Below, piece after piece: positions 11,101 to 23,172 of a DNA stretch of 64,000 nucleotides (its first letter is position 1; each line of letters starts with the position of its first letter). Location of the stretch: NCBI RefSeq assembly GCF_021730395.1, contig NC_069368.1:17936001-18000000 (forward strand), given 5' to 3'. The translations under genes were made by a program, and so were the position numbers. The DNA is from Mercenaria mercenaria. Taxonomy: Eukaryota > Mollusca > Bivalvia > Venerida > Veneridae. Under the pieces are notes generated by a model. That model had not been told where the DNA came from. It worked only from the letters and a program-made list of their open reading frames with translations, and searched no databases.

Positions 11101-14100
11101 TGGAGTTTCAAGGAAACAGTATAACATACGACAATGAATAGACTATTGTAAACTACTTTTTTATTTTCCAATGTAACTATATGAACAGGTTCTTTTTTTC
11201 ATGGAATATGTTTCTGTCAAAGATGCTTAACAGATACTTAAGTATTTCTAAATCTTATTTTGTGTTTTGAACACAGTAAACACATAATAATACCACACAA
11301 TCCAGATATCCGCTGAAATGCACGTGTATGGTTCCTCACTGCATGTTAATTATTCAGTTGTGTTTTATCGCTACAGAGCTACAGACGAGGTTGATAGAGT
11401 TTTACAGAGGAGATATACTACGCATGTCTGCACTTCCACAACAACAAGAGAGTAATCTTTGTGACTTTAAAGATGTATACGTTAGAACACGAATGGTGAT
11501 TGAATCAAAAGATGACTTAAATAATGAACCAAAGCTTGAAGATGTTCGATCGATGTCTGATATTTTTGCAAAAGATGGTAAACCTATGAAATCCATCTAC
11601 GTTCTCGGAGAAGCAGGATCCGGTAAAAGTTGCTTCTGTAAAAGTTTAGTAAATTATTGGTGTTTGGCACATTCTGACGGACAAAATATTGAAGATGAGT
11701 TCAGTGGGGTCAGGGAAATGAAGAAATTTAATTTTGTGTTTCTCCTTCCTCTCCGTCATTATACAGATAAGATGAAAATCAAAGAAATGCTAGAGGAAAA
11801 GTACGAGCACCCTGCTCTTAAGAAGCTTCTTGAATGTGAGTCTCGAACTTGTCTCGTTGTTCTTGATGGTCTTGACGAATGGGCTCCCCCAGGGTCAAAG
11901 TGTCCTCCTGAACGCGGCGCATTGAAAGAATATACCGTCCTAACTACATCACGACCATGGAAAATTGCAACGTTAGGAATAAGCGATAATGAGATACGAC
12001 AAAAGATTAGCCTTAAAGGGTTTGATGATGAAACAACTGTAAAGAACATGATTGAAAAGACGGTCCCAATATTAAACAAAATATTTAAGAAAGATAAAGA
12101 TTCAAGTGACTGTGAAAGAGCGCTTGAAAATAAATCAGTGGCAAGTCTAAAACATACAGCAATTACGCTGAAACAGTTGATTTGCCTGTGGTATGACGAT
12201 AAACTTCATGGTGGAACCTCAAGATGTGCCCTATACACTGAAATGCTTGACCTGTTCTTTGACTGGCAGAAGAGGAAACACCCCGACGATCCCCGATTCA
12301 TAGAAATGATGAAAAAATCAGAAAGCCTGCAAAATGTAAAACTTCCTCTCTATCTGAGACATACAGAAGTCTGTAAATCATATAGTTACATCATTCATGA
12401 CGTATCGCGGCTAGCTTATGAAACATTGTTCAATAACATGAAAGAAACATCTTTGTCATTTGACAGTTCTACCTTCGAACGACTGAAAATATCAAATGAA
12501 GTTAAAACTTGTTGTTTGAAATTGGGAATTTTGTCTGAAAATAAATGTTCAAGCCTGTCTGCAAGTAGAAATCGAAGGTCGATAATTGCATTTGTTCACA
12601 AGACATTTCAAGAATATCTGGCTGCAATATATATTGCTATCAAATTCAACGCTCATATCGTATCGTCGGCTGACTCGGGAAATGATGATTTGTCTGATAA
12701 GTGTGCGGCATTTTTTCAAAGAGTTTTTTACAAGTGCAATTCTTTGAACGACATATTAGAACAAGAAAATGTATTCACTATGTTATGCGGTCTGGAGCCT
12801 CGAATCGCTACATTCATTTCGAAGTATATATACGATATTGTTTCAAGAGACAAACGTGTCCTGCAGTACAGACGAACAATAGACAATGTATATAAACATA
12901 CAGATCTTATATCAAATGTGCAGGGATGTATTTTAAACTGTATAGAAGAAGTACAAGCATGTCAAACTCGTATACAGTCTAACTTTTACCTAGGTGACAT
13001 TTTGGTAACGGGGACGTCACTTTGTGATAAATTCTGCTCAAGTGTTGAAAAACAGTACCTTTCTCCTGACAGTGTCATTTCGTTTAGAATTGATCCATAT
13101 CAAGTGGAAAAGAACATTGAAAGAGTATGGAAATATTTGCAGAAATGTCAGCATATTGAAGCAATGCACATTGATTACAGTAGAAGCAGTAAAATTGATG
13201 ATGAAGATATCAAGTCTATCTGTGACGTAATTGAAAGAAATAATTCAACATTGAAAGCACTGTCTATAGTTTTGCCTCCCTGTTTTATGAAACCTATACA
13301 AAAAACAATAGTTCGTCGTCTGCCTGATATGAGTAATCTTGTCGCAGTAAAAATGAAGAATTTCCTTCTGCCACATGAAGACTTTACCGCACTATGCACT
13401 TTCCTATCAGGTAACAATCATCTTGAACAGATATCGATTTTGAATACACGCTGTGGGGACAGTACAGACAGTATGCTCCGTATGCACTGGAAGCAGGATG
13501 AAGAAGATTTATCAGAGTATCAACAACTAGAGTACATTACGGACAATGAGACCAGTACAGACAGTGAGACAGACAGTGAGACCAGTTTGTCCTGGGATTG
13601 CAGGAAGCAGTATGAAGTAGATTTATCAGAGCATCAACAACTACAGTACCTGAAGTACGATGAGTCTGTCACTGTGACTCGCGTTAACACTTCCAACCTA
13701 GAAATATTTGAATATTTATCATTGAACAACACAAATTATGTGGAAGTATTTGATAATTTTAGTACAGCTTACACATTAACAGAAGTTCATTTGAGGTACG
13801 ATATCATTGGTTCAGACAAAAATCGTTCATATCATACTGTAACAGACAATTTGATCACATTGTTGCCATTATTGCACCAGCTCTGTAAAATTACTTTAAG
13901 TAATTTTACATTTACTGGCAATATAATGAAATTTCCATCTGAGATGAAGAGTATGAAGATCATTAATCTTATTGAAGTCAGAATGAGCTTGACAACATGG
14001 CGGCAGTTTGTTGATAGTCTTCCTCTAATGCCGCTATCTGTAAAGGTGAGAGTATGGAACATGTGTATAACACGAGATGGAGAGGAATGTAACCCTGGTA

Positions 14101-14255
14101 TAGCCTGGTGGAAAGGAGGAGGAGGAGAAGAAGCAGCTGCACGGCAGTATGTTAGACAACAGGAGGCGTTATTTAATGTGGAATATGAAAATGCTTATCA
14201 ATTTTTTTTTCAACGAAGAAGTAGTATTCATCAGCATAAATCATTACTGTTATAA
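4593..14255 (+). CDS. NLR-like protein: CXorf38/HEPN-like domain, coiled coil, NACHT NTPase, LRR-like repeats
   Basis: Five exons join in compatible phases: 4593-5153, 5676-5834, 8651-8839, 9545-9614 and 11377-14255, giving about 1,285 residues. Residues 1-240 resemble human CXorf38 (DUF4559), with an R192-x4-H197 motif of HEPN RNase type. Residues 240-330 are a charged coiled coil. Residues about 400-730 are a NACHT NTPase: Walker A GEAGSGKS at 404, Walker B LVVLDGLDEW near 486, sensor TTSRPW near 516, and FVHKTFQEYLAA in the helical part. The rest holds degenerate LRR-like segments. The fold is that of an intracellular pattern sensor in innate immunity, and the ligand is unknown. The start is the first ATG after a likely acceptor at 4575, which implies an upstream 5'UTR exon. 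AATAAA at 14403 is a likely poly-A signal. The exon structure is read from sequence, not transcripts. Confidence 0.82.
5676..5834 (+). CDS. NLR-like gene, exon 2: end of CXorf38-like domain with Rx4H
   Basis: The acceptor ATAAAG ends at 5675 and the donor GAA|GTAAGC is at 5834/5835. The exon has 53 codons, phase 0 on both sides. It opens VIADRHEIFHSS, aligning with VIKCRNEIMHSS of CXorf38 as I recall it. Arg and His four residues apart is the catalytic signature of HEPN RNases. It ends in a charged helix (DAKDAVKKLEE). Confidence 0.82.
7140..8550. repeat. Intronic tandem-repeat element, about nine units of 127-148 bp
   Basis: This lies in intron 2 (5835-8650). Units centre on TTGAGAACCACTTGACCCAG, ATGTTGAAACTTCA and TTTTGGGGTCACT..GTTAAAGGTCAAGGTCAC, starting near 7213, 7360, 7508, 7653, 7790, 7936, 8063, 8210 and 8353. 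A (GTCC)n stretch precedes the first unit. Such arrays sit in dispersed bivalve transposons. The rest of the intron (5835-7140) shows nothing I can name. Confidence 0.8.
8651..8839 (+). CDS. NLR-like gene, exon 3: coiled coil
   Basis: The acceptor TTTACTTAG ends at 8650 and the donor AAG|GTATGT is at 8839/8840. There are 63 codons, phase 0. The product is charged and helical (NEANLLRVVTEEIRDMLERF, then LKKQLSELESVISELKK), with a clear heptad pattern that would link the N-terminal domain to the NACHT. Confidence 0.8.
9545..9614 (+). CDS. NLR-like gene, exon 4: linker
   Basis: The acceptor TTTTCTTTTAAG ends at 9544 and the donor CTAG|GTAAAA is at 9614/9615. The 70 bp exon ends in phase 1, matching exon 5, which opens with two bases. 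It encodes EMKRLKVDVSSQQEPPDYEQ and then SKL, the end of the coiled coil and an acidic linker. Confidence 0.75.
9905..10700. repeat. Intronic tandem repeat, about five units of 150-165 bp
   Basis: This lies in intron 4 (9615-11376). The unit contains GAAGCTTCACTCTCAAGAGG, GAGATGCGCATATT, GAGTTATTGCCC, ATTATTCAACATTAGTATAC and TATTTCTCAGCAACCACTGG. Copies start near 9940, 10105, 10265, 10420 and 10550, with the last ones decaying. It is a dispersed bivalve repeat type. Nothing codes in 10700-11376. Confidence 0.75.
11377..14255 (+). CDS. NLR-like gene, exon 5: NACHT and LRR-like region
   Basis: The acceptor TTTATCGCTACAG ends at 11376. With exon 4 the junction reads L-E-LQTRLIEFYRGDILRMSALP, the typical lead-in to molluscan NACHT domains. 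The single large exon holds Walker A (GEAGSGKS), Walker B (LVVLDGLDEW), sensor (TTSRPW), the winged-helix region (FVHKTFQEYLAA) and about 400 residues of LRR-like sequence such as IKSICDVIERNNSTLKALSI. An acidic Ser/Thr-rich insert at 13440-13680 carries an internal duplication. The first ATG of the open frame (11328) lies in the intron and should not be used as the start. Confidence 0.88.
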
Positions 14256-15929
14256 TACAGATGACCGTGAGAGGTGTTGCACATTTCATTACCTCTCATG
14301 AACAGACTCAATCAAACTGAGTCTGCTATTATTCTCCTTGGTTGCATTCTATGCTTCCAAATGATGTTTTAACAGATTTCATTATTTTGTACTGATAGTT
14401 ACAATAAAGAAAGTGTGTCGAAATTGTAGACATACATGTAACCAATTTCTAGTGTAATATTTTAGAAGAGTATAATACCATGAGGTAATTAAAATTAATC
14501 TTACGTTTTGCTATACTATTTTATTACTTGTTTTTTTTTCAATTGATTATATTAATATATAAAAGTGAACATAACTTGAAAATTTCACAGTAGAAACATC
14601 AAATCAATTTTATACTTAGACAAAACAGGAGGCGTTGCTAAATTTGGCTTATGAAGTTGAATATATTCACCTGTATAAGTCATTAGTGTTGTTAAAAAAG
14701 ATGCCCTTCTTTAACTGTACTAAAAATTAGAATAAGGAAATTTAGTCAAAGTTGTAAAATGATCTGCAGTGAAACCTGTATATAACGACCGGGGTTAAAA
14801 TTATGAAAAGTGTTTTTGCAGATGGTCCTTATTTACAAATACACTGTAAATGTTGAATTCGGAAATTAAAGAAGTGACTTTTTATTCCCAGGTGAAAGTA
14901 CACCATAAAGGTTGAATTCGGGAAATTAAATAATTAATTATTATTCACTGGTGAAAATGCACCGGTATGTTGAATTCGGAAATAAAAAAGTGATTGTATT
15001 CACAGTTGAAATGCACGTTAATGTTAAATTCGAAAATTATATAAGTGATCTTTAAAAACCATGTGGTTTCTGCTCACATGTGGTCTGTAACACAAGTTTG
15101 ACTGTAATCAGTGTTTCGTGAAAGGAAAAAGTTATGAGATATTTTAACATTTGCTGTGCCGTATCACATGACTGTATATAGGTACAATTTAAGCAATTTA
15201 AAATAGTTGTGAACATCTAAGTGTTGTAAGTGTAGATATCACTAAACATATATTGTTTTAACTTAACATTTACCAAATATGTTACTCGATATTGAAAGAT
15301 ACAGTGGGATGGTAACAGTTATTTCTCTAAAATATACTAAGACGATGTCTGTTAAAAGTTAATCAGGATTTTCTCAAAACTGTTCATACTTCATGTTTTG
15401 TGCAACATAATATATCTCTGTCATGTTTGTGTGCCTATTTTTTAATTTTAAGAAAAATGTCTATGTCGGTTTGTGTTCATGTTGATATATGTAAAACATT
15501 ATTTTTTAAAATAGACCGGTTAAAGTTCTTTATAAGGAGAACTACTTTATTTATTTTTCGGCAACTTTTACATTTATTTCTCAGAAAACCTTCAGTAAAG
15601 ACAATCTGCGCAGTTCCATCTACAAGTCATATATTAAAGTCGAGAAATTCGCGTTTTTCTGAGGCCACCCCTTGTCCGTTTTTCGGCCAAAAATGTCACC
15701 TTATGTGCCAGTTTTTGCATTTTTCGAGTGTTTTGCACGAGTTCCGCAAGTGTTTTGATACACAGAAGGTAAAATAAGCACTACTTCATCTAAAATGCCA
15801 CAAATATAACAAATCCATTGTGATTTCGTGTCTAAATCATACAAATATGGGATTTGATCGGCACCAGATTTAACGAAGTTATCACCTCATGTGCGAAAAT
15901 TTGGTCCAAAATCAAAACAAGACATGATG
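14256..15929. other. 3'UTR and intergenic DNA with a degenerate 65-70 bp tandem repeat
   Basis: AATAAA at 14403-14408 is a likely poly-A signal for the NLR-like gene. At about 14780-15060 four degenerate units carry GTGAAA.TGCAC...TGTTGAATTCGGAAATTAAA. The rest is AT-rich with no coding signal I trust. Confidence 0.6.
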
Positions 15930-17327
15930 GCCCTATATCGCTCACCTGTTATCATTGCATTTGAGGACAAGAAGGTCCTCAGAAAAAATATCAAAGTCCA
16001 AAGGACAGGAACAAGGGAATAAATTTAACCAAAAAGAAGAAAAAAAATCTTAAAAGGTACAGATATGTCAAAAAACACCTAAAAATTGGAGGTACCATCC
16101 ATGTTGTATTACAAAAAAGTGGTCTCGGGTTTTCCCTACGGCCAATAATAAAAAAGTTGCTAAAAATAAGCTATTTATAGTAACGTAAAAGGGAAGTAAT
16201 TAAAAAGAAAATTATTGTAAGTGAACAAAAGAAGGATCTGCCAAATAAATCTGTTGACATAAATGAAAATTCAGATCAGTATCTTCATTAGTTACGGAGA
16301 TATACCATTTCTAATTTGAAATAAAGGGAGGTAATTTGACATAAAATCAGTCCATTATCTACCCTGAATGGCTCAGTCCAACTAATGACAATAATGAAAT
16401 TTCAAATAAGTCCCATAAGTACTTACTGATATAAATCCATTTTGATTACAATCAGGGGAGGTAATCAGATATAAAATAACTCTGGAACCTACGATTGGAT
16501 CTGATTTGTCATGGAATCCAAGATTTATTGTTGTTGAAGATATTTTGAAAGTTTGTATCAAATAAAACCATAAATGAAGTCTCTATATGGCTGCAAAAGC
16601 CAAAATAGCCAACTTTGGACCTTTAAGGGGCCATAACTCTGGAACCCATGAGGGAATCTGGCCAGTTCAAGAAAGGAACCAAGATCTTGTGGTTTCACAA
16701 GTTGTGTGCAAGTTTGGTTAAACTCAAATCATAAATGAGGCTGCTATTGTGCAGACAAGGTCAAAATAGCTTATTTTGGCCCTTTCAGGGGCCATAACTC
16801 TGGAACCCATTAAGGGATCTGGTCAGTTCAATAAAGGAACTGAGACCTTATGGTGACACAAGTTTTGTGCAAGTTTAATTAAATTCAAATCATAACTGAA
16901 GCTGCTATTGTGCAGAAAAGGTCAAAATAGTCAATTCTGGCCCTTTCAGGGGCCATAACTCTGGAACCTATAAAGGAATCTCGCCAATTCAAGAAAGAAA
17001 CCAAGATCTTATAGTGTTACAAGTTGTGTGCAAGTTTGGTTAAAATCAAATCATAAATGAAGCTGCTATTGTGCAGACAAGGTCAAAATAGCTAATTTTG
17101 GCCCTTTCAGGGGCCATAACTCTGGAACCCATAATGGGATCTGACCAGTTCAAGAAAGGAACCGAGATATTATGGAGATACAAGTTGTGTGCAAGTTTGG
17201 TTAAAATAAAATCATAAATGAAACCACTATCGTGCAGACAAGAAATTGTGGACGGACGGACGACGGACGGACGACGGACGAAGGGCGATCACAAAAGCTC
17301 ACCCTGTCACTACGTGACAGGTGAGCT
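15930..17327. mobile_element. Helentron/HINE-like element with minisatellite
   Basis: The element begins near CGCTCACCTGTT and ends in a 32 bp hairpin (17296-17327, AGCTCACCCTGTCAC / GTGACAGGTGAGCT), just after a (GGAC)n tract. About five inner units of 140-160 bp carry GGCCATAACTCTGGAACCCA and CAAGTTTGGTTAAA. Inverted sequence near the ends, a terminal hairpin and a central minisatellite are features of Helentron-associated elements such as bivalve pearl. Related ends appear near 28080 and at 39441-39468. The superfamily is inference. Confidence 0.6.
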
Positions 17328-17825
17328 ACAAATCTAAAAATAAGTCTAAGGTTTGTGCCCAAATGTCGTTATAACTGATTAGAAATAGAATTATGAAAGT
17401 CCGCCCTGTCTGCTGCCACTTTGAGAAAAATACATGATTTTCCCCTTATAGGCTATATACCAATAAAAGAAATTGTTCTTTGTTTCATATAAAATTCTGC
17501 TACTTCAGATCAATTTTGATACAGTTTCTAGATTTTTTCTTCGTCGAAGACCTGTTTTCCACAAGATATCCATACATTTGCTTCAAGAAAACGAAAAGAA
17601 AAAGGGGTGTTGAATAGTATGTACTGAAATGCAAGTCAACTGAAGTTAAGTACCCTCATATTGCCGCATTTCAGAAAGCCGTCCGCATAATAAACACCCT
17701 ACGTTCGTTTTCAAGTAAACAACTCGAAAACATGCGAATATAAGCATGAAAAGTGTCTTATTTTATGTAAAATTCATTCCTCCAGTGAAAGAAGGCGACT
17801 TTTACTTATTTAAGGGTTATATATT

Positions 17826-17978
17826 TAAGAAATGAAATGATTTTGTTCGGTGTTCATGCGAAATGAACGACAGAATAGGATCGGCAAATTAAACATGAAT
17901 CGCGCGCTAGCGATTCAGGTTTAATTTGCCAATCCTATTTTTTCGCATGTACACCGAAAAAATAGTTTCATTTCTTAT
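17826..17978. repeat. Palindromic foldback repeat
   Basis: A 150 bp hairpin centred on CGCGCGCTAGCG (about 17901). The arms read AAATGAAAT...GGATYGGCAAATTAAAC and the complement. It is similar in plan to 996-1178. The block TTCATACGAAATGAACGTCA near 18206 repeats part of an arm. Confidence 0.7.
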
Positions 17979-18479
17979 ATTTACATTATATTTCCTTTCC
18001 ATTTGTAAACAAGATAATATAAATTTTACATATTTTCGGCATTTAACATTAAAATCAGCTTCCCGGCTATTCTGTGAACCAGATGGAACAACTGCGACGT
18101 CATCTAAGGAACGTTCTCCCTGACTATACGCGGGGTCGTCAAAACAGCGGCCGGTTATCACTAAGCAGCGATGACGTAACTTTCGCGCTTTTCCTTTTGC
18201 TGTTCATACGAAATGAACGTCATAATTGCTCAAGAAATATGTTTTCTTATATGTTAAAAATGTGAAATACAGTAATTCTGACTCGCCATTGGTCATAACT
18301 AAGCTAGTATAGTAAGTTCAAGAGGGTCATAGTGGTCCTTAGTCGCGCACTGGATGTTGTTTGGCAAACAAAAACACAAGACAGATCAAGTGTCCCCATT
18401 TAAACAAATATGATAGAGGACCAAATGCCTTTTTTGCAAAGCGTAGGGAGAGAATCTTACAAAGATGCTACAGACTAAT

Positions 18480-18737
18480 AATATCTGTCATGTGTTTACG
18501 AATCGGATAGAAATATCCGTGCCGAGGGCACCTGCGCATTGGGCGGTCATGAGGCTTCCTGAATGGACACAAATTGATACTATTTGATCTATGATTCCTA
18601 AGCGTGATCTTGACCTTGAGCCAGCTGGATGACTTCCTCACACGAAAAGTTCTATGCACCAAGTGAGGCTTGAACCCACATTGGTGGGGGACAAATGATT
18701 TGAAGTCAGCCATCTTAGCCACTCGGCCACAGAGCCC
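18480..18737 (-). mobile_element. tRNA-derived SINE, old copy
   Basis: On the minus strand it opens GGGCTCTGTGGCCGAGTGG, with A box TGGCCGAGTGG. GGTTCAAGCCTC follows as B box, then GTGAGGAAGTCATCCAGCTGG. It is the same family as 21330-21591 but more diverged in its body. Confidence 0.7.
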
Positions 18738-21329
18738 ACAAACGTTAAAAATTTAAATGTTTTTGTTATCAAACAAAAACATAATGAAATTTAAAATTCC
18801 ACCTACTACTTCTTTTGTACAGATATATATGGTATTCTTATTATCAGGTACGGGCAATTCTGTGTATTTCAATGCTTCATGAGATTCTTTTTTCTGTTCA
18901 AATCAAAACTGGATTTAATAAGAAATGTCTGGAGAGCTTAACATCTCTGTAAGAAGCCTCCTTTTAATCTACTCAGCATTAAAAGTCTAGCAAACAACAA
19001 GTAGACAAGTTATCAACTTACAGCTTTCCGTTTCCGCTTGCCCTGATTCTAAAGTCTCCTACTCTCTAGAGTATCACAGTCATAAGACTTCTTGGCCCTT
19101 GATTTGGGCCCCCAGTTCCGTTCTGGGTTAGGCTGCCATCGTACCAAATTCTGTGAGCGAGACCTTGGATTGGCATCAGGACTGGGTTCAAAGTTCGTTT
19201 CAATGGATGGTTTCACAGAGTATAGCATGGCCTGCCGAGCCAGGTTCACTTCTTTTAACTGGATTCTGTGCAATCCAAGCTCTCTTTATATCCTGCAAGG
19301 ACAAAATAACAACTATACTGTTGAACCTGCCTTAGCGGTCACATGTATCAAACAGGCAGACGATAAATCTGGATTTAATTTAGTGGTTAACTGTATTGAG
19401 CGGACAGCCAGTCATTTAATTTCCCCTTAAGCAGCCAAAATGTGTCACTACCTTGGCTGGCGGCTTATCATAGATTTTACTCTATTACTTCAATTGTCTT
19501 GGCTTGAATTTCTTTCATCTAATAATCAGACATACCATAAAATAAATACAAATTTCAGATACTATAGTTTAGACAGTAACTTTGATAAAACACATATGCA
19601 CTTTTTACTGTCAAATGTAATACTGCATGTAGATACGAAATTATCGGATTCAAATGAGCTGTGACTTTAACCTTTAACCCAAAAACAATACAATTCATCT
19701 ATGATCACAATCATCTTGTGAAGACTGACAGCTGAATGCCATAGCCTTCTCAGTTCAGGATGTTTTCTATTTATAATAAGCTCTTTGACTGTTTCATGAA
19801 TTTCTGGCTTCACCAGCTGAGACTGCGGAAATAGTGGTCAAACTGCTCCACTGAAGCCTAAATCTATGGCACTTAGTCTTAATTCCATGTCCACAGCATG
19901 TTAATGTTACAGTACGGAATAGATGATAAAACTATACAATGCTTACCAAGATCACTTGTCTTCAGCAAGTTCTCACAGTCCAAAAGAAAATTATGCCTAT
20001 ATACAAAAGCATGTATTATAGATAAAAAAACAAAGTCTTACTGAAAGCAAATGGAAGTTACACTCTTTGGTGAAATTCCCTGCTTCTGAATGTCTATTTC
20101 TTGCTATTTATCGCAGTAGAAATTATGTAAGCATATGTATAGTATAAGGGATCAAACTCTGCCAATCTACTAAACTGACTTTAATTATTATAGCAATCTC
20201 CCTTCGCACAGCCTCAAAAAGTCAAATATATTGTGGCACATTATTTGCTGGCTTTCTTAAGAGATTTCTCGCTGCGTTTGTAACTGAAAATTCTCTGAAA
20301 ATGAAAGACTGTATGCTGACTTTTGTAGGCCTCATTTCAGGCACCCGGAGTGAATACATGTGTATCAGCCACGTAGTTCTGCATGTTTAATAAACCGGAA
20401 TAAATGGTGCGACATCATTCATCAAGATAAAGTAGAACTTCGGACTTCGTATACGACAATGAAAATCGTTTTATTAGTTAATAGTAACCCATCAGTGAAT
20501 ATATTAAAAAGGGTAACGTTACTGTCTTTCTGAAGATAATATATGACGTTACATTTGATGTGTTAAATAATTTCAAATTATGTCTTAAAATCGGTTAGTA
20601 ATGTGCAGATCGCTCTAATCATGGGCAAATATCTCAACAACAGCTCTGCCAAGCAGGACAATATACGCCCTAAGGGTTGTATCAGAGGAGGACAGAAGAA
20701 AATTTAAAGATTTTTTTTTTTGTGTGTGAGATGTGGTGCCGCGGTGAGGGAAGCAACGTGTGTGGGTGCTGTATGGTGAGAGGATACTAAAGGGCAAGGA
20801 AGTAAATGATTTTTGCGGGGTAGGGGCGGGGTCGTAATGTACACTGTTGTATCTGCACATCGTCCAATCAAATCTGCCTATATTTCAAGTTTCAAGTCAA
20901 TACCTTTAACACTTATGTTATGGACACAAAATATGATGGGCAGATTTGAACTTGACCTTTGCCTTACTACCCTGATTCATGCATCTTCACCACCTACCTA
21001 CATACCAAGTTTGCAATCAATACCTTGAATGGTTGATACACAAAATAATGTTAAATGAACTTAATCCAAAGAATACCTACTTCCCCGTAAACCCGAATAT
21101 ACTTTATGACACCTCAAGTATGATTATTTGTTCCAGCAGACTTTATGGTCAATAATGTCATCATCGATTGACGCCTACACTGTATTTATTTATTTTGTAA
21201 GTTTATAGTACTAAAACCTTCACTTTAGTCCTTCAACTGAACTAGATATGGTCTCTAATCACATCTCTGAAGTTTGTACTTTCTAAGTTCGAATTAATGT
21301 TGAGCAAGATTCGATTTTCCAATAGGTTT
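18738..21329. other. Intergenic DNA, no gene supported
   Basis: Short frames at 19049-19430 overlap on both strands and include a repeat-like stretch (ACTGTTGAACCTGCCTTAGC). None has splice context that I can follow. The rest is AT-rich with nothing recognised. Confidence 0.5.
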
Positions 21330-21591
21330 GTTAGTTTGTTTTGTTGTGTATAACGCCGCACCGTCACACTAATAGGTCATATGGCGACTTTCCCGCTACG
21401 ATGGCGGAGAAAGACCCCACCTGCCCCTCCGTGCATTCTTACATCACGGGCGGGCACCTGGGTAGAACCACTGACAGCTGGATGGCTTCCTCACATGAAG
21501 AATTCAGCGTCCCAAGTGAGGCTTGAACCCACATCGGTGAGTGGCAAGTGATTTGAAGGCAGCGACCTTAACCACTTTGCCACGGAGGCCC
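21330..21591 (-). mobile_element. tRNA-derived SINE, full-length-looking
   Basis: On the minus strand it begins GGGCCTCCGTGGCAAAGTGG (A box), then GATGTGGGTTCAAGCCTC (B box). The conserved body follows: GAATTCTTCATGTGAGGAAG, CCATCCAGCTG, GGTTCTACCCAGGTGCCC, ATGCACGGAGGGGCAGGTGG and GTCGCCATATGACC, ending in GTGTGACGGTGCGGCGTTAT. This is a common bivalve SINE with a Leu/Ser-type tRNA head. Confidence 0.85.
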
Positions 21592-22499
21592 ATTTTCCGA
21601 TATGTATTGGATTCCTAAATTGTATAAAAAGTTACATCAACTCATTTCATTGCTAATTGAATAAGTTATACCACTATTTATTTATTCAATCACATAACTT
21701 CATGTCTAACTGCTATTAAACTCCACGTGAAAAAATGGCGATTATGTATATACCAAACCCAAGAAAAAACTTTTGAAGAAAGTTACAAATCTTGCGAAAT
21801 CCAAAATAAATAAAATAATTAAAAATTGCATGCTTCTCCATATGATTTTGTTTATTCCATATACCATTTTACCACATATTGTAATAAATGACAAACAAAC
21901 CGCTTTAATTAAATACTCTCTTGCCTGAGAGAATATACTTTTCTGCTTGCAACATTGTTAAATATTTTACCACGTTAACATATTCAGGCCTGATAACTTA
22001 TCTCTGATAAGAGTCTAAGGGTTTATCTATAGCTGGAGTCTACAGCTAAAGTGATAAACTGATAAATCCTGTACAAGGATTTTGAATAACATGCACATGC
22101 CATGCAAAAAAAGGTTGTAACTGGGTCATTATGAAATACAGACTCACCAAACTTCATATGCATATTGGGCATACTTGCACCTTTCTTGTGATGTAAGTTA
22201 ATCCAATATATTTTGTATTTAATTAAATTCCAAGGCTTGAATAAACACAAAACACTGCACAATTACACTGAATTTTCCTGATTTCACAGACTTTGCACTT
22301 ATTTCCTTTTTATTTTCATTGAATAACACACTTTCAAGGAAGCTGGTAGTGTTTTTTCTAATTTTATATAGAACAAAATGTAAAAAAGCTATATATATAT
22401 ATGTATATATATACATGTATGTACATTATTTATAATAAAGATCTGGGCATGCTGTCAAATAAAATCATTTCACTTATATACAGTAATGTACAATATATA

Positions 22500-22560
22500 T
22501 GTGTATTTTTTTTTTGTTTATTTTTTCATTTTTTTTTTTTTTTTTTTTGTTTTTTTTAGG
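22500..22560. repeat. T-rich tract
   Basis: Long interrupted runs of T within the 3' non-coding part of the PiggyBac element (minus strand sense). Confidence 0.8.
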
Positions 22561-22884
22561 GAAGTGGGTACTTAATTTTTTAATTTGCTACCAACTCCTT
22601 TATGTTCACTATATATTTTTTCCTTTGCGCTTTATATATTCCTGTTTTTTCCACATATCGAATAATGAATAACGCGCACAATTTCACTTTCGCATAACTA
22701 GTCGCGACACTGCATTGGCTCAATAAACACACATTTCTAATTTAGCACACTTTCAAGACGGCAAGTAATTATTTTGAATTTTTTAAAATGTAGAAATGTT
22801 AAATAATTTAAAGACATTATAATGAAACATATTTACATCAAATGTCATTCTTGTTGACTGACAGGTAATGATGATACCATATAG

Positions 22885-23020
22885 GGGCCGCGCCATGAGA
22901 AAACCAACATAACGCATCTGTGACCAGCATGGATCTAGACCAAACTGCGCTTACGCGCAGTCTGATCTAGATCCATGCTGGTCCGAAATACACTATGTTA
23001 GGTTTCTCATGATGCGGCTT
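22885..23020. mobile_element. Palindromic MITE (CATGAGAAAACC family)
   Basis: Both ends read GCCGCGCCATGAGAAAACC and its complement. The middle is a hairpin of GACCAGCATGGATCTAGACC around TGCGCTTACGCGCAG. A longer relative lies at 39664-39896. This family is widespread in venerid clams, from memory. Confidence 0.8.
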
Positions 23021-23172
23021 ATACATACACAGATGCTGTTGTAAATAGAGAAGTTAAGCAGTAAATTTATAGATTTTTATATTGATATTTATTTTATTTA
23101 ATATTTTGTTAATGAATTACAAGCCCTCTTGATGTTCAGAGATTTAATTTATTTACACATTGATTTTGAGCA

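Noticed and set aside
15400-15777. 125-residue plus-strand frame after the NLR-like gene
   Set aside because: It starts with AT-rich low-complexity sequence, shows no motif and lies beyond a good poly-A signal.
19049-19430. Overlapping frames on both strands (QNLVRWQPNPERNW on minus)
   Set aside because: The minus frame looks mildly coding, but neither strand has matching splice sites, and part of the plus frame is repeat sequence.
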